Part shown: positions 1-7,342 of the stretch, piece after piece
Layout: each line of letters starts with the position of its first letter
How positions within the stretch are numbered: position 1 is the first letter of the stretch
NCBI GenBank assembly: GCA_036732755.1
Contig: DAINBU010000075.1
Location: 1-23,647 of the forward strand
Source of the DNA: DASRRB01 sp036732755
Lineage (GTDB): Bacteria > Planctomycetota > B15-G4 > SIAN01
Length of the DNA: 23,647 nt
Direction of reading: 5' to 3'
The notes under the pieces: model-generated
What the model saw: the letters and a program-made list of their open reading frames with translations, nothing else
The model's database searches: none
What the model was told of the DNA's origin: nothing
Translations under genes and position numbers: made by a program

Positions 1-1
1 C

Positions 2-190
2 GGCGTCGCGAAGCTCGACTTCGAGGTCGGCGGCACTGCTCAGGACTACGTCGAAGGCGACGACGACGGCTTCCAGCGCTTCCACGCCACCAAGGACGGC
101 CGCGCGGTCGTCACGCTCTTCGCGCTCGGCTCGAACGGCGTCGTCTCGGAGAAGAAGATCGAGCTCGAGATCGCCGCTGCCAAGCAGTGA
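2..190 (+). CDS. 3' end of an unrecognised protein (start outside window)
   Basis: The frame is open from the first complete codon at base 2 to a TGA at 188-190, giving the last 62 residues of a protein. The tail alternates charged and beta-prone residues (for example VAKLDFEVGG and VVTLFALGSNG) and ends in a Glu/Lys-rich stretch, IELEIAAAKQ. No motif identifies a family and the bulk of the gene lies upstream. A perfect hairpin at 226-254 follows the stop after 35 bases and could terminate this transcript. The codon use matches the rest of the window (G/C at most third positions), so I trust that it is coding; its function is unknown. Confidence 0.6.
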   Translation, partial: GVAKLDFEVGGTAQDYVEGDDDGFQRFHATKDGRAVVTLFALGSNGVVSEKKIELEIAAAKQ

Positions 191-203
191 CGCGCTCGCG
201 CGC

Positions 204-219
204 TTGACCCTTTCTTGAC
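204..219 (+). promoter_or_regulatory. Direct TTGAC repeats, 11-base period, upstream of the sensor kinase
   Basis: TTGAC occurs at 204-208 and again at 215-219, exactly 11 bases apart. OmpR/PhoB-family regulators typically bind tandem half-sites at this spacing, and one is encoded two genes on. The stretch 204-222 matches 2875-2893, upstream of the HEAT gene, at 16 of 19 bases. The second copy extends to TTGACA (215-220), which also resembles a sigma70 -35 element, but I see no good -10. Binding by the adjacent regulator is inference. Confidence 0.5.
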
Positions 220-225
220 ATCTCG

Positions 226-254
226 CACGGCCGCAGCGTTACGCTGCGGCCGTG
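226..254 (+). terminator. 13-bp perfect hairpin overlapping the kinase start
   Basis: Bases 226-238 and 242-254 are exact reverse complements around a 3-base loop (TTA). The hairpin lies 35 bases after the upstream stop codon and has no U tract, so it may be a terminator of the high-GC kind. Its right arm contains the GTG (252-254) taken as the kinase start, so it could instead affect kinase translation. Confidence 0.45.
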
Positions 255-2174
255 GTCGTTTCCGGGCCGCGAACATCCCGCGCACGTCCCCGTCCTCTCG
301 TGCTCGTCGTCGCGATCGTGCTCCTCTCATCGGCGGGGCTCTTGGCGGCGGGGCTCGTGAGCCTCTGGCATTCGGCGCGCGCCGCCGAGGTCGCCGCGGC
401 CGCCGCGTCGGAGCGCGCCGCGGGGACGGCGGCCCGCGCGCTGCGCGCGAGCCTGCGCGATCCGGCGCAACTGCGCGCCGTCGCGCCGGAGCGGACCTTC
501 CGCGTCGAGGGCGGCCGGCTCGTCGCGCCGCCCGGCTTCCCGTGGCTCGTGACGCCGCCGCCGGAGGATCCCGAGCTCGAGCTGCCGATCGCGCTGCTCG
601 CGCAGGTGCGCGCGGCCGAGGCGAGCTCGCGCTCCGGCGACGGCCCCGGTAGCGCGGGCGCGTTCACGGAGGCGCTCGCGGGCGCGCAGGCGCTGCCGAC
701 GAAGCAGGCGCGCTGGGTCGAGCTCGCCGCGGCGTGGTCGGCGCAGCGGCGCGGCGAGGTCGCCGAGCGCGACCGTCTGCTCGACGCGCTGCTCGCGGAG
801 CCCGACGCGCCGAGCTACCGCAGCGCGACCGCGGGATTGCTGCTGCTCGCGGCGAAGGCGCGGCGGGAGCTGACGGAGCAGGCGTGGCGCGCGGCGCTCG
901 CGGGCCTCGAGCCGGCGACGGTCGACGCGCTGCTCGCGCAGCTCGAGCGCGAGAGTGACGGCCTCGACCTCGCCCCGATCCGCGCGACGGCGGCCGCGCT
1001 CGCGGCGACGCGCCGCGTCCTCGCCGCCGTCGCGCCGCTCGTGCCGCGGCTGCTCGCCGCGCGCGCGCCGCTGCTCGAGGCGGCGGGCGAGGAGCTCCTG
1101 CTCTGGTGCCCCGACGCCGATCCGTCGGCGGGCGGCGGCGCGCTGCTGCCTCCGCGCGAGCTCCTCGGCGAGGGCGCCGACGCCGGCGGCGGGAGCTTCG
1201 TTTTCGGCCCCGTCGCGCCGGCCGACGCGCTGCCGGTCGTCCCGCTCGTCGCGATCGTGCCGGGCGCGCCGCCGGCCGCGGGCGCGCTCGCCGGGAGCCG
1301 CGGCCTCGCGACGCTGATCGTCGTGCTGGCAGCGACGTTCGGGGGCGGGCTCTTCGTCGCGCTGCGCATGGTCCGGCGCGAGGTCGAGCTCACCGGCGCG
1401 CGCGCCCGCTTCCTCACCAACGTGACGCACGAGTTGAAGACGCCGCTCGCCTCGATCCGCCTCTTCTCCGAGATGCTGCTCGACGGCCGCGTCGAGTCGG
1501 AGGCGAAGCGCGACGAGTACCACCGCCTGCTCGCCGGCGAATCGGAGCGCCTCTCCGCGCTGATCGAGAACGTCCTCGACCTCGGCCGGCTCGAGCGGGG
1601 CGAGCGGGCGCTCGACCTCGCGCCGCGGCGGCTGGATGAACTGGCGCGGGAAGTCGTCGAGCGCTTCGCGCCGCTCTCCGCGCGCGACGGCGTCGCGATC
1701 GCGACGCGCGGACTCGACGTGCCGTGCGCGGCGGTCTGCGACCGCGGGGCGTTCGCGCAGGCGCTGGTGAACCTGCTCGACAATGCGCGCAAGTACGCGG
1801 CGAGCGGCGGCCGGATCGAGGTCGCGCTCGAGCGCGCGCCGGACGCCGGCGGCGGCCAGGGCCGCGATCTCGTCCGTGTCTGTGTCCGCGATTTCGGGCC
1901 GGGCATCCCGGAAGAAGAGCGCGCGCGGATCTTCGAACCGTTCGTGCGGAGCGAACGACAGCGCGACGGCTCGATCGCGGGGCTCGGGCTCGGGCTCCAT
2001 CTGGCGCGGACGCTGACGCGTGCACAGGGCGGCGAGCTCGCGTGCGAGGCGCCCGAGGGCGGCGGGGCGCGCTTCGTCCTGACGCTGCCAGCGGCCGACG
2101 CGGCCGACACTGCGTCGAACGGCGCAGCGACCACCCCGGCGACCCCGTCGCCGACCCTGGGTCCCGCGCCATGA
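252..2174 (+). CDS. Membrane sensor histidine kinase with a large helical extracytoplasmic domain
   Basis: Two-component sensor kinase of about 640 residues. A first membrane helix (about residues 16-39) follows a basic N-terminus; a second lies at about 352-374. The roughly 310 residues between them should face outward and are Ala/Leu/Arg-rich and helical, with a TPR-like stretch near 130-200, and match no sensor domain I know. The cytoplasmic part is canonical: H-box THELKTPL with phosphoacceptor His393, N-box around Asn507-Asn511 (NLLDN), G1 box DFGPGIP from Asp547, the F-box IFEPFVR, and G2 GLGLGL from Gly577. The stop overlaps the regulator start by ATGA, so the two are translationally coupled. 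GTG at 252 has no clear ribosome site and sits in a hairpin; GTG at 300 is an alternative start that would lose the basic N-terminus. The signal sensed is unknown. Confidence 0.9.
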   Translation: MVVSGPRTSRARPRPLVLVVAIVLLSSAGLLAAGLVSLWHSARAAEVAAAAASERAAGTAARALRASLRDPAQLRAVAPERTFRVEGGRLVAPPGFPWLVTPPPEDPELELPIALLAQVRAAEASSRSGDGPGSAGAFTEALAGAQALPTKQARWVELAAAWSAQRRGEVAERDRLLDALLAEPDAPSYRSATAGLLLLAAKARRELTEQAWRAALAGLEPATVDALLAQLERESDGLDLAPIRATAAALAATRRVLAAVAPLVPRLLAARAPLLEAAGEELLLWCPDADPSAGGGALLPPRELLGEGADAGGGSFVFGPVAPADALPVVPLVAIVPGAPPAAGALAGSRGLATLIVVLAATFGGGLFVALRMVRREVELTGARARFLTNVTHELKTPLASIRLFSEMLLDGRVESEAKRDEYHRLLAGESERLSALIENVLDLGRLERGERALDLAPRRLDELAREVVERFAPLSARDGVAIATRGLDVPCAAVCDRGAFAQALVNLLDNARKYAASGGRIEVALERAPDAGGGQGRDLVRVCVRDFGPGIPEEERARIFEPFVRSERQRDGSIAGLGLGLHLARTLTRAQGGELACEAPEGGGARFVLTLPAADAADTASNGAATTPATPSPTLGPAP

Positions 2175-2878
2175 AGCGACTCCTCCTGGTCGAGGACGAC
2201 CGCGCGCTGTCGACGGGGCTCACGGACGCGTTCCGCCTCGAGGGCTTCGACGTGACGCTCGCGCGCGACGGCGTGAAGGCGCGCGCGCTGGCGTTCGAGC
2301 GCGAGTTCGACGTCGCGATCCTCGACCTGATGCTGCCCGGCCGCAGCGGCCTCGACGTGCTGCGCGAGCTGCGCGCGAAGGGGCGCGCGCTGCCGATCCT
2401 GATCCTGACCGCGCGCGGCGGCGAGTCGGACAAGGTGATCGGCCTCGAACTCGGCGCCGACGACTACGTGACCAAGCCCTTCAGCCTGCGCGAGCTCGTC
2501 GCGCGGGTGCGTGCGCTCGTGCGGCGAGCGGGTGCGAAAGAAGGGGCCGGCGCGCCGCCGCCCGCCGCGACCCGCTTCGCGCTCGGCGACGCCGAGGTCG
2601 ACCTCGAGGCGTTCACGCTCAAGCGCGCCGGCACGACGCACGCCCTCTCGCGCCGCGAAGCCGCGCTCCTCGCCCTGCTCTGGGAGCGACGCGGCCGCGC
2701 CGTGAGCCGCGAACAGATCCTGCGCCACGCCTGGAGTGACGGCGGCGACTCCGTCGGCGCACGCACCATCGACACCCACGTGCTCAACCTGCGCCAGAAA
2801 CTCGAAGCCGACCCGGCGCAGCCCAAGCTGCTGCTCACCGTGCACGGCGTCGGGTACCGGCTGCAGGCAGAGGCGTGA
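2171..2878 (+). CDS. OmpR/PhoB-family response regulator
   Basis: DNA-binding partner of the preceding kinase, 235 residues, the normal length for this family. The receiver domain (about 1-120) has the acidic pair near residues 8-9 (VEDD), phosphoacceptor Asp52 in ILDLMLPG, Thr80 in LILTAR and Lys102 in VTKPF. After an Ala/Pro linker, a winged-helix Trans_reg_C domain (about 140-235) carries the expected SRREAALLALL helix, an SREQIL segment and the C-terminal hairpin VHGVGYRL. The ATG overlaps the kinase stop (ATGA). The regulator's own stop codon lies inside the TTGAC repeat array that precedes the HEAT gene, so its 3' end doubles as a probable operator. Confidence 0.95.
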   Translation: MKRLLLVEDDRALSTGLTDAFRLEGFDVTLARDGVKARALAFEREFDVAILDLMLPGRSGLDVLRELRAKGRALPILILTARGGESDKVIGLELGADDYVTKPFSLRELVARVRALVRRAGAKEGAGAPPPAATRFALGDAEVDLEAFTLKRAGTTHALSRREAALLALLWERRGRAVSREQILRHAWSDGGDSVGARTIDTHVLNLRQKLEADPAQPKLLLTVHGVGYRLQAEA

Positions 2879-2901
2879 CCGTTTCTTGACTTCGAATTGA
2901 C
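2875..2901 (+). promoter_or_regulatory. Three 11-base-spaced GTGAC/TTGAC repeats before the HEAT gene
   Basis: GTGAC (2875-2879), TTGAC (2886-2890) and TTGAC (2897-2901) are spaced exactly 11 bases apart. The first two units plus flanks share TGACC-N-TTTCTTGAC with the site before the kinase gene. The array overlaps the regulator stop codon and lies about 106 bases before the HEAT start. It is a candidate binding site for the OmpR/PhoB-type regulator; binding is inferred. Confidence 0.5.
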
Positions 2902-3006
2902 GCCGAGCGGGCAAGCGCGCGCCGAGGAAAGCGTCGGATGGCGCGTGCACGAACGGAGCGGGACGACCCCGCGGCGCGATCGTGCGGAGACGACGGGAGC
3001 ATGGTG

Positions 3007-6000
3007 ATGTGGAAGTACACGGGGCTCGCGATCGCGGCGATGGTGGCAGCGGCGGGCGCGACGGTGCGCGCGCAGGACGCGGGCGCCGGCGAGAGCGCCG
3101 CGCAGAGCGTCGCTCGCGCGAAGCTCCTCGCCGACGCGGAGCACGACTACGAGCCGGCGCTCGCGCTCGCCGCGATCGTCGGTCGGGACGAGAAGAACGG
3201 GGCCGACGTGCGCGCGCAGGCATTCGTGATCGCGGCGCGCTGCCTTTCGCAGCTCGGAAAGTCCGACGAGGCGCGGATCCAACTGCAGATGGCCGCGCAA
3301 CTCGGCGGCCCGGCCGCCGCGGAAGCGCGCCGGCTGCTCGACGCGGGCCAGACCGACCAGCAGCTCGAGTTGCGCATCGCGAAGGCGATCGAGGAGCTCT
3401 TCTCGCATGGTCCCGACCCGCTCAAACTCGAGAATCTCCAATCGAACCAGACCGCACGTGACCTGATCTGGGTCGGGGCGCCGGCGGTGCCGCGGCTCGC
3501 AAAGGTCCTCGCCGACATCGACCACCTCGCGTACGTGACTGCCGCGGCCTTCCTGCTCGGGGACATCGGGACCGCGGAGGCAGCGGCGGCGATCCGTGCC
3601 GCGCTGCAGCAGTCGGACCCGCTCTACCGGCGGGCGGTGCTGCGGGGCTTCGAGCCGATGACCGCGAGGGACTCGCACCGGAAGTTCTGGGAGGGTCCGG
3701 TGCGCGAGGCCGCGGTGTCGCTGCTGAAGGACCGCGATTCGGACGTCCGCGCGTTGCAGCTCTCCGAGTACTCGGAGCTCATGACGGTTGGCGAACTCCT
3801 CGCGATGTCGCGCGACCCGGAGGACAAGGTCCGGATCGGGGCGTGGAAGGCGCTGCAGGGAAGGTGCGTCAGGCCACTCGCGGTCGCATCGGAGGTCGAT
3901 GAGATCGTCGCTGAACTTCGCCGATGCCTGAAGGAGGACCACGATCCGGTTCGGCGCGTCGCCTGCGGTCTTTTCATGTTCGATCCGATCCGACGTGACG
4001 CCGACGGTCGCGAGCTGGCCTTCGAATCGATGCTCGATCCGGTGCTGACCGGGCCGGACCTCACGAACCTGCCGCGCTGGATGTCGGCGTATGACGCGAT
4101 GCAGGCCAGTCAGGCGCCCCTCTCCCGTCCGATTCCGATCGACCTGCTGGTCCACGTCGCCGAGCGGTTCGACCAGGACGCGACCGCGGGCGCGAATCCT
4201 CCGCCAAGGGGCGCAGTGAATTCGATCAATGCGCTCTCGGTGTGGATCTCCCGCTCGGCGGGGATCCCAATCGGGCAGACGGAGCGCTACGGCTGGCCGG
4301 CGACCGAACGCGCGAAGGTCTGGAAGCTCGTGCGCCTGGGCTACGGCGGCTCGGTGAACACTTGGGCCCAGTCCAATGCGACCGCGGAGGATGTGCCGAC
4401 GATCGTCGAGAATTGCGTCGAGGCGGGCGAGCCGGCACTCGCTGGGAACCTCATCAACCAGAAGTTCAGGTCCTTGACGGAAGAGCAGCGACAGTCGATC
4501 GCGCGCTCCCTCGTGCGAGCGATCGACACCGAACGCGTCGGACTCGATCTGTCGGACAAGTACCGGCTCCAGCGGTTCACGAACTGGTGCCTGACACTCA
4601 AGACGATCGGCGCCGAATCCGGAGATGAAGCGCTGATCCGCATCGCCGAGACGAAGCTGCTTTCCCCCAACGACTGGGTCGCGAACGCACTGATGACGCG
4701 TGAGTACCCCGCCGTCGAGCTCCGGCTGCTCCCACGGCTCGTCGTGCTGCCTACCAACGACACATCGAGCGAACCCATGCGCGCACGGAACGCCGCGCTC
4801 GGCCGGCTCGCTGCGGCGCACTCTCCGGAGCTGCCGAAGCTGCTCGCGACCTGCTACGGACTCGGACTCAGCCCGTCGACCGTCACGGGGCGGGGGAAAT
4901 CCGTGTCGCGTCCGAAGGGAATCGCGTGGATGTTGACGCGCGACATCGGTGCCGATGCCGAGGCCACGTCGCGACTTCTCGAGGAACGCCGTGCCGAGCC
5001 GTCGAAGCGCAAGAGTGTCGCACCGACCTTCGCCGCCGAATGGGGACCGACCTATTCGGAGGCGGACGTCCGAGTCGCGCTCGAAGAGTGCGCCCGCCTC
5101 GAAAAGGAATCGTTCTGGTACGACGTGAAGAGCGCGGTCGACCTGTTGCCCGTCGACGGACCATTCGATTCGGTGGCGATCACGCTGCTCGAGGTCGCCA
5201 CGCGGCTCGTCGCTTCGGCGGTTCCCGCCGTCAACGAAGGCAAGGAGCCGCATCCGGTCGTCGGAGCGCTCCTCGCGCATCGCGCGCCCGGGTGGGAGGA
5301 CCTCGCGGTCGCCAACGTCCTCGACGCGCGCTGGCGGGACGTGGTCCTCAACTCGCTCCCGGAAGTCACGCCGGGACTGCTCGATCGGCTCGCGAGCGTG
5401 CACGACCCGATCGGGAAGAGCATGCGCCGTTCGATCGTCGGCCGCCTCGCGACCGAGAAGAACCCCGCGATCCGTGCGCGCGCCCCCGACTTCCTGAAGG
5501 ACGAGGACCCGAGCGTCCGTCAGGCGGCGATCTCCGCGACGCAAGCGATCATGCCGGAGCGGGCGTTCGACCTGATCCTGCCGCTCGCCAAGGACCCGAA
5601 CTCCTCCGTCCGCGGCTGGCTCTGCACCTGCCTCGGCTCCATCTTCGATCGCCGCGCGATCCCCGTGCTCGTCGATCGGCTCGAGGATCCGGACAACGAC
5701 GTGCGCGTCGCCGCCAAGTCGTCCCTCGAAGCGCTCCAGTACACCTTCGAGCAGAAGGAGAAGTGGAAGCGCGTCCTCGAAGGCGCCGGGCTCGAGACTA
5801 CGAGCGCCGCCGAGGCGCTCGTGAAGCAGGCGGCCGCGGGCCAGCCCAAGGCGACGCGGCTCGTCGCGATCGAGTCGCTCGGGACGCTCGGGGTCGCGGA
5901 GACGCTGCCGGTGCTGATCCAGTTCATGGGAGACGGGGACGCGGAGATCGCGGCGGCGGCGAAGGAGGCGGTCGCGCGCATCAACCGGCGCGCGGCGGAC

Positions 6001-6060
6001 GGCAAGGACACGGACGCGGCGAAGTCGGGGAAGGACGGGAAGAAGCCATCCGATCAGTGA
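3007..6060 (+). CDS. Large secreted HEAT/TPR-repeat protein
   Basis: Protein of 1017 residues with an N-terminal signal peptide: a basic start, a hydrophobic core (GLAIAAMVAAAGA) and a likely cut after VRA before QDAG. Residues of about 36-100 resemble TPR helices. HEAT-type pairs appear at about 157-218 and again at about 819-995, with the typical D-P-x-V-R pattern (EDPSVRQAA, DNDVRVAAK). The middle 500 residues are less repetitive. The tail is Lys/Asp-rich. ATG 3007 has GGGAG at 2995-2999 with 7-base spacing; ATG 3001 would add two residues. HEAT solenoids are protein-binding scaffolds, and no catalytic motif is visible. The gene follows the two-component pair and shares its upstream repeat, so it is a candidate regulon member. 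Partner and role are unknown. Confidence 0.85.
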   Translation: MWKYTGLAIAAMVAAAGATVRAQDAGAGESAAQSVARAKLLADAEHDYEPALALAAIVGRDEKNGADVRAQAFVIAARCLSQLGKSDEARIQLQMAAQLGGPAAAEARRLLDAGQTDQQLELRIAKAIEELFSHGPDPLKLENLQSNQTARDLIWVGAPAVPRLAKVLADIDHLAYVTAAAFLLGDIGTAEAAAAIRAALQQSDPLYRRAVLRGFEPMTARDSHRKFWEGPVREAAVSLLKDRDSDVRALQLSEYSELMTVGELLAMSRDPEDKVRIGAWKALQGRCVRPLAVASEVDEIVAELRRCLKEDHDPVRRVACGLFMFDPIRRDADGRELAFESMLDPVLTGPDLTNLPRWMSAYDAMQASQAPLSRPIPIDLLVHVAERFDQDATAGANPPPRGAVNSINALSVWISRSAGIPIGQTERYGWPATERAKVWKLVRLGYGGSVNTWAQSNATAEDVPTIVENCVEAGEPALAGNLINQKFRSLTEEQRQSIARSLVRAIDTERVGLDLSDKYRLQRFTNWCLTLKTIGAESGDEALIRIAETKLLSPNDWVANALMTREYPAVELRLLPRLVVLPTNDTSSEPMRARNAALGRLAAAHSPELPKLLATCYGLGLSPSTVTGRGKSVSRPKGIAWMLTRDIGADAEATSRLLEERRAEPSKRKSVAPTFAAEWGPTYSEADVRVALEECARLEKESFWYDVKSAVDLLPVDGPFDSVAITLLEVATRLVASAVPAVNEGKEPHPVVGALLAHRAPGWEDLAVANVLDARWRDVVLNSLPEVTPGLLDRLASVHDPIGKSMRRSIVGRLATEKNPAIRARAPDFLKDEDPSVRQAAISATQAIMPERAFDLILPLAKDPNSSVRGWLCTCLGSIFDRRAIPVLVDRLEDPDNDVRVAAKSSLEALQYTFEQKEKWKRVLEGAGLETTSAAEALVKQAAAGQPKATRLVAIESLGTLGVAETLPVLIQFMGDGDAEIAAAAKEAVARINRRAADGKDTDAAKSGKDGKKPSDQ

Positions 6061-6075
6061 TTCCGCGGTCTTCGA

Positions 6076-6119
6076 GCGCGCCGCGCCGACGCTGGTCTGC
6101 CCGCGTCGGCGCGGCGCGC
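6076..6119. terminator. 17-bp perfect hairpin between convergent genes
   Basis: Bases 6076-6092 and 6103-6119 are exact reverse complements (17 of 17) around a 10-base loop. It starts 16 bases after the HEAT stop and ends 6 bases before the hydrolase stop on the other strand, the position of a bidirectional terminator. There is no T tract on either side. Confidence 0.75.
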
Positions 6120-6124
6120 ACCGT

Positions 6125-7342
6125 TCAGTGCGGCGTCCCCCCGCTCTTCGGTCCGAGCGCTCGATCGAGGAGTTGCTCGAGGTGCGCGCGATACCCGGCC
6201 GGGTCGACCTCCCACACCTTGCCGTGCTTCGCTTCGGGGACGATCCAGAGGTCCTTCCGGTCGGCCTCGGTCGGGAGCGCGTCGAACCAGCTCTTCACCG
6301 ATTCGACCGGCACGCGGTCGTCCTGGCCGGCCGCGATGAACAGCACGGGGATGCTCTTCGGCAGGCGGCTCAGCGCGGCGCGCGGGGTCGCGTGGTCGAA
6401 GTCGACGCCGCCGAACGTCCCCGCGCCGAAGAGCATGAGCGAGCGGATCGGCGCGGGGAGGGTCGGGCCCTGGTTGCGGCGCGCGGCGAAGCCTTGGAGC
6501 ATCTTGTCGCCGACGGCGTGCAGGTCGTCGATCGGGGCGTCGAGGATCAGCGCGGCGAGGTCCTTGGCGTCGGGCGCGGCGAGCGCGGCGGCCACGCTCC
6601 CGAGGCTCACGCCGAAGAGCACGAGCGGAAGCCCCTTCGTCTTGGGCCACTCGTGCATGAACGCGAGCGCGGCGGCGACGTCGCGGCTCTCGCCGGTCCC
6701 GAAGGTCGCCGGCGCGCGGCCGCTGCCGCCGTGGTTGCGGTACTCGAGGAGCAGCACCTCGCCGCCGAGATCGCGCAGCATCGAGCCGACCGTCTCGAGC
6801 TCGAACGCGCTGCGGAAGAGGCCGTGCACGCAGACGGCGCCAAAGCGCGGCACCCCGGAGCGCGCGGGAACGAGGAAGCTGCGCAGCGGCACGCCGTCCG
6901 CCGACTTCAACGGCGTCAACCACTGCTCGGCGGCGGCGTCGAGTTTCGCGAGCTCCGCCTTGTCCTTCTCGCCCTCGACCGGGAGCTTCGGCTGGCCCGT
7001 CTCGTCGAAGAAGGGCTGCACCGGCTTGCCCGTGCGCGTCGCCTCCTCGGTCGCGAGCGTCTCGCGCGTCTGCATGACCCATGTGCCGTCGGCGGCGAGG
7101 CGCGGTCCGCGGTAGCTGCGCTCGTCGCCGCGCGTGTTGACGATCCTCGACGTCAGCGCGCCGAGCCCGACCGGCACGACGACGACCGTGTGCAGCACGA
7201 GCAGCCCGAGGTGGATCCAGAGCACGCGCGGCCAGAAGCGCTCGAACGGCCGGTGCGCGAGCTTGAAGCCGAGCCAGACCAGCAGCGCGAGCAGGAGCGT
7301 CGCGGCGGTGAGCGCGAGCGCGGGGAGGAAGATGACCTTCAT
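6125..7342 (-). CDS. Membrane-anchored alpha/beta hydrolase
   Basis: Protein of 405 residues. Two N-terminal hydrophobic segments (about residues 4-27 and 42-64) should anchor it in the membrane. The catalytic part resembles the serine hydrolase family around BEM46/YqhA-like lipases and peptidases: oxyanion-region HG in CVHGLF, nucleophile Ser246 in GVSLG, an acidic residue before RVPVESV, and a C-terminal His373 in EAKHGKVW. The substrate is unknown. The ATG overlaps the stop of the DoxX/DCC1 gene (ATGA), so it is the last gene of a coupled three-gene operon whose first gene is a prenol kinase-like protein. This context makes a lipid or prenyl-ester substrate attractive, but that is inference. 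Confidence 0.85.
   Translation of the reverse strand: MKVIFLPALALTAATLLLALLVWLGFKLAHRPFERFWPRVLWIHLGLLVLHTVVVVPVGLGALTSRIVNTRGDERSYRGPRLAADGTWVMQTRETLATEEATRTGKPVQPFFDETGQPKLPVEGEKDKAELAKLDAAAEQWLTPLKSADGVPLRSFLVPARSGVPRFGAVCVHGLFRSAFELETVGSMLRDLGGEVLLLEYRNHGGSGRAPATFGTGESRDVAAALAFMHEWPKTKGLPLVLFGVSLGSVAAALAAPDAKDLAALILDAPIDDLHAVGDKMLQGFAARRNQGPTLPAPIRSLMLFGAGTFGGVDFDHATPRAALSRLPKSIPVLFIAAGQDDRVPVESVKSWFDALPTEADRKDLWIVPEAKHGKVWEVDPAGYRAHLEQLLDRALGPKSGGTPH

Noticed and set aside
215..243. Full sigma70 promoter for the kinase gene
   Set aside because: TTGACA is present, but the hexamers at 17- or 18-base spacing (GTTACG, TTACGC) match -10 poorly, so only the repeat was annotated.
327..2000. 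Minus-strand open frame of 557 codons opposite the kinase
   Set aside because: Arg/Glu/Ala-rich shadow of the kinase gene, which carries all canonical catalytic boxes.
2464..5544. Minus-strand open frame of 1026 codons opposite the regulator and HEAT genes
   Set aside because: It is a shadow of the high-GC HEAT gene: composition is Arg/Asp/Glu/His-rich with no domain, while the plus strand has a signal peptide and HEAT repeats.
4926..7115. Plus-strand open frame of 729 codons spanning the HEAT gene end and the hydrolase
   Set aside because: It overlaps two genes with clear family features on opposite strands and crosses a 17-bp terminator hairpin; its sequence is Arg-rich with no motif.
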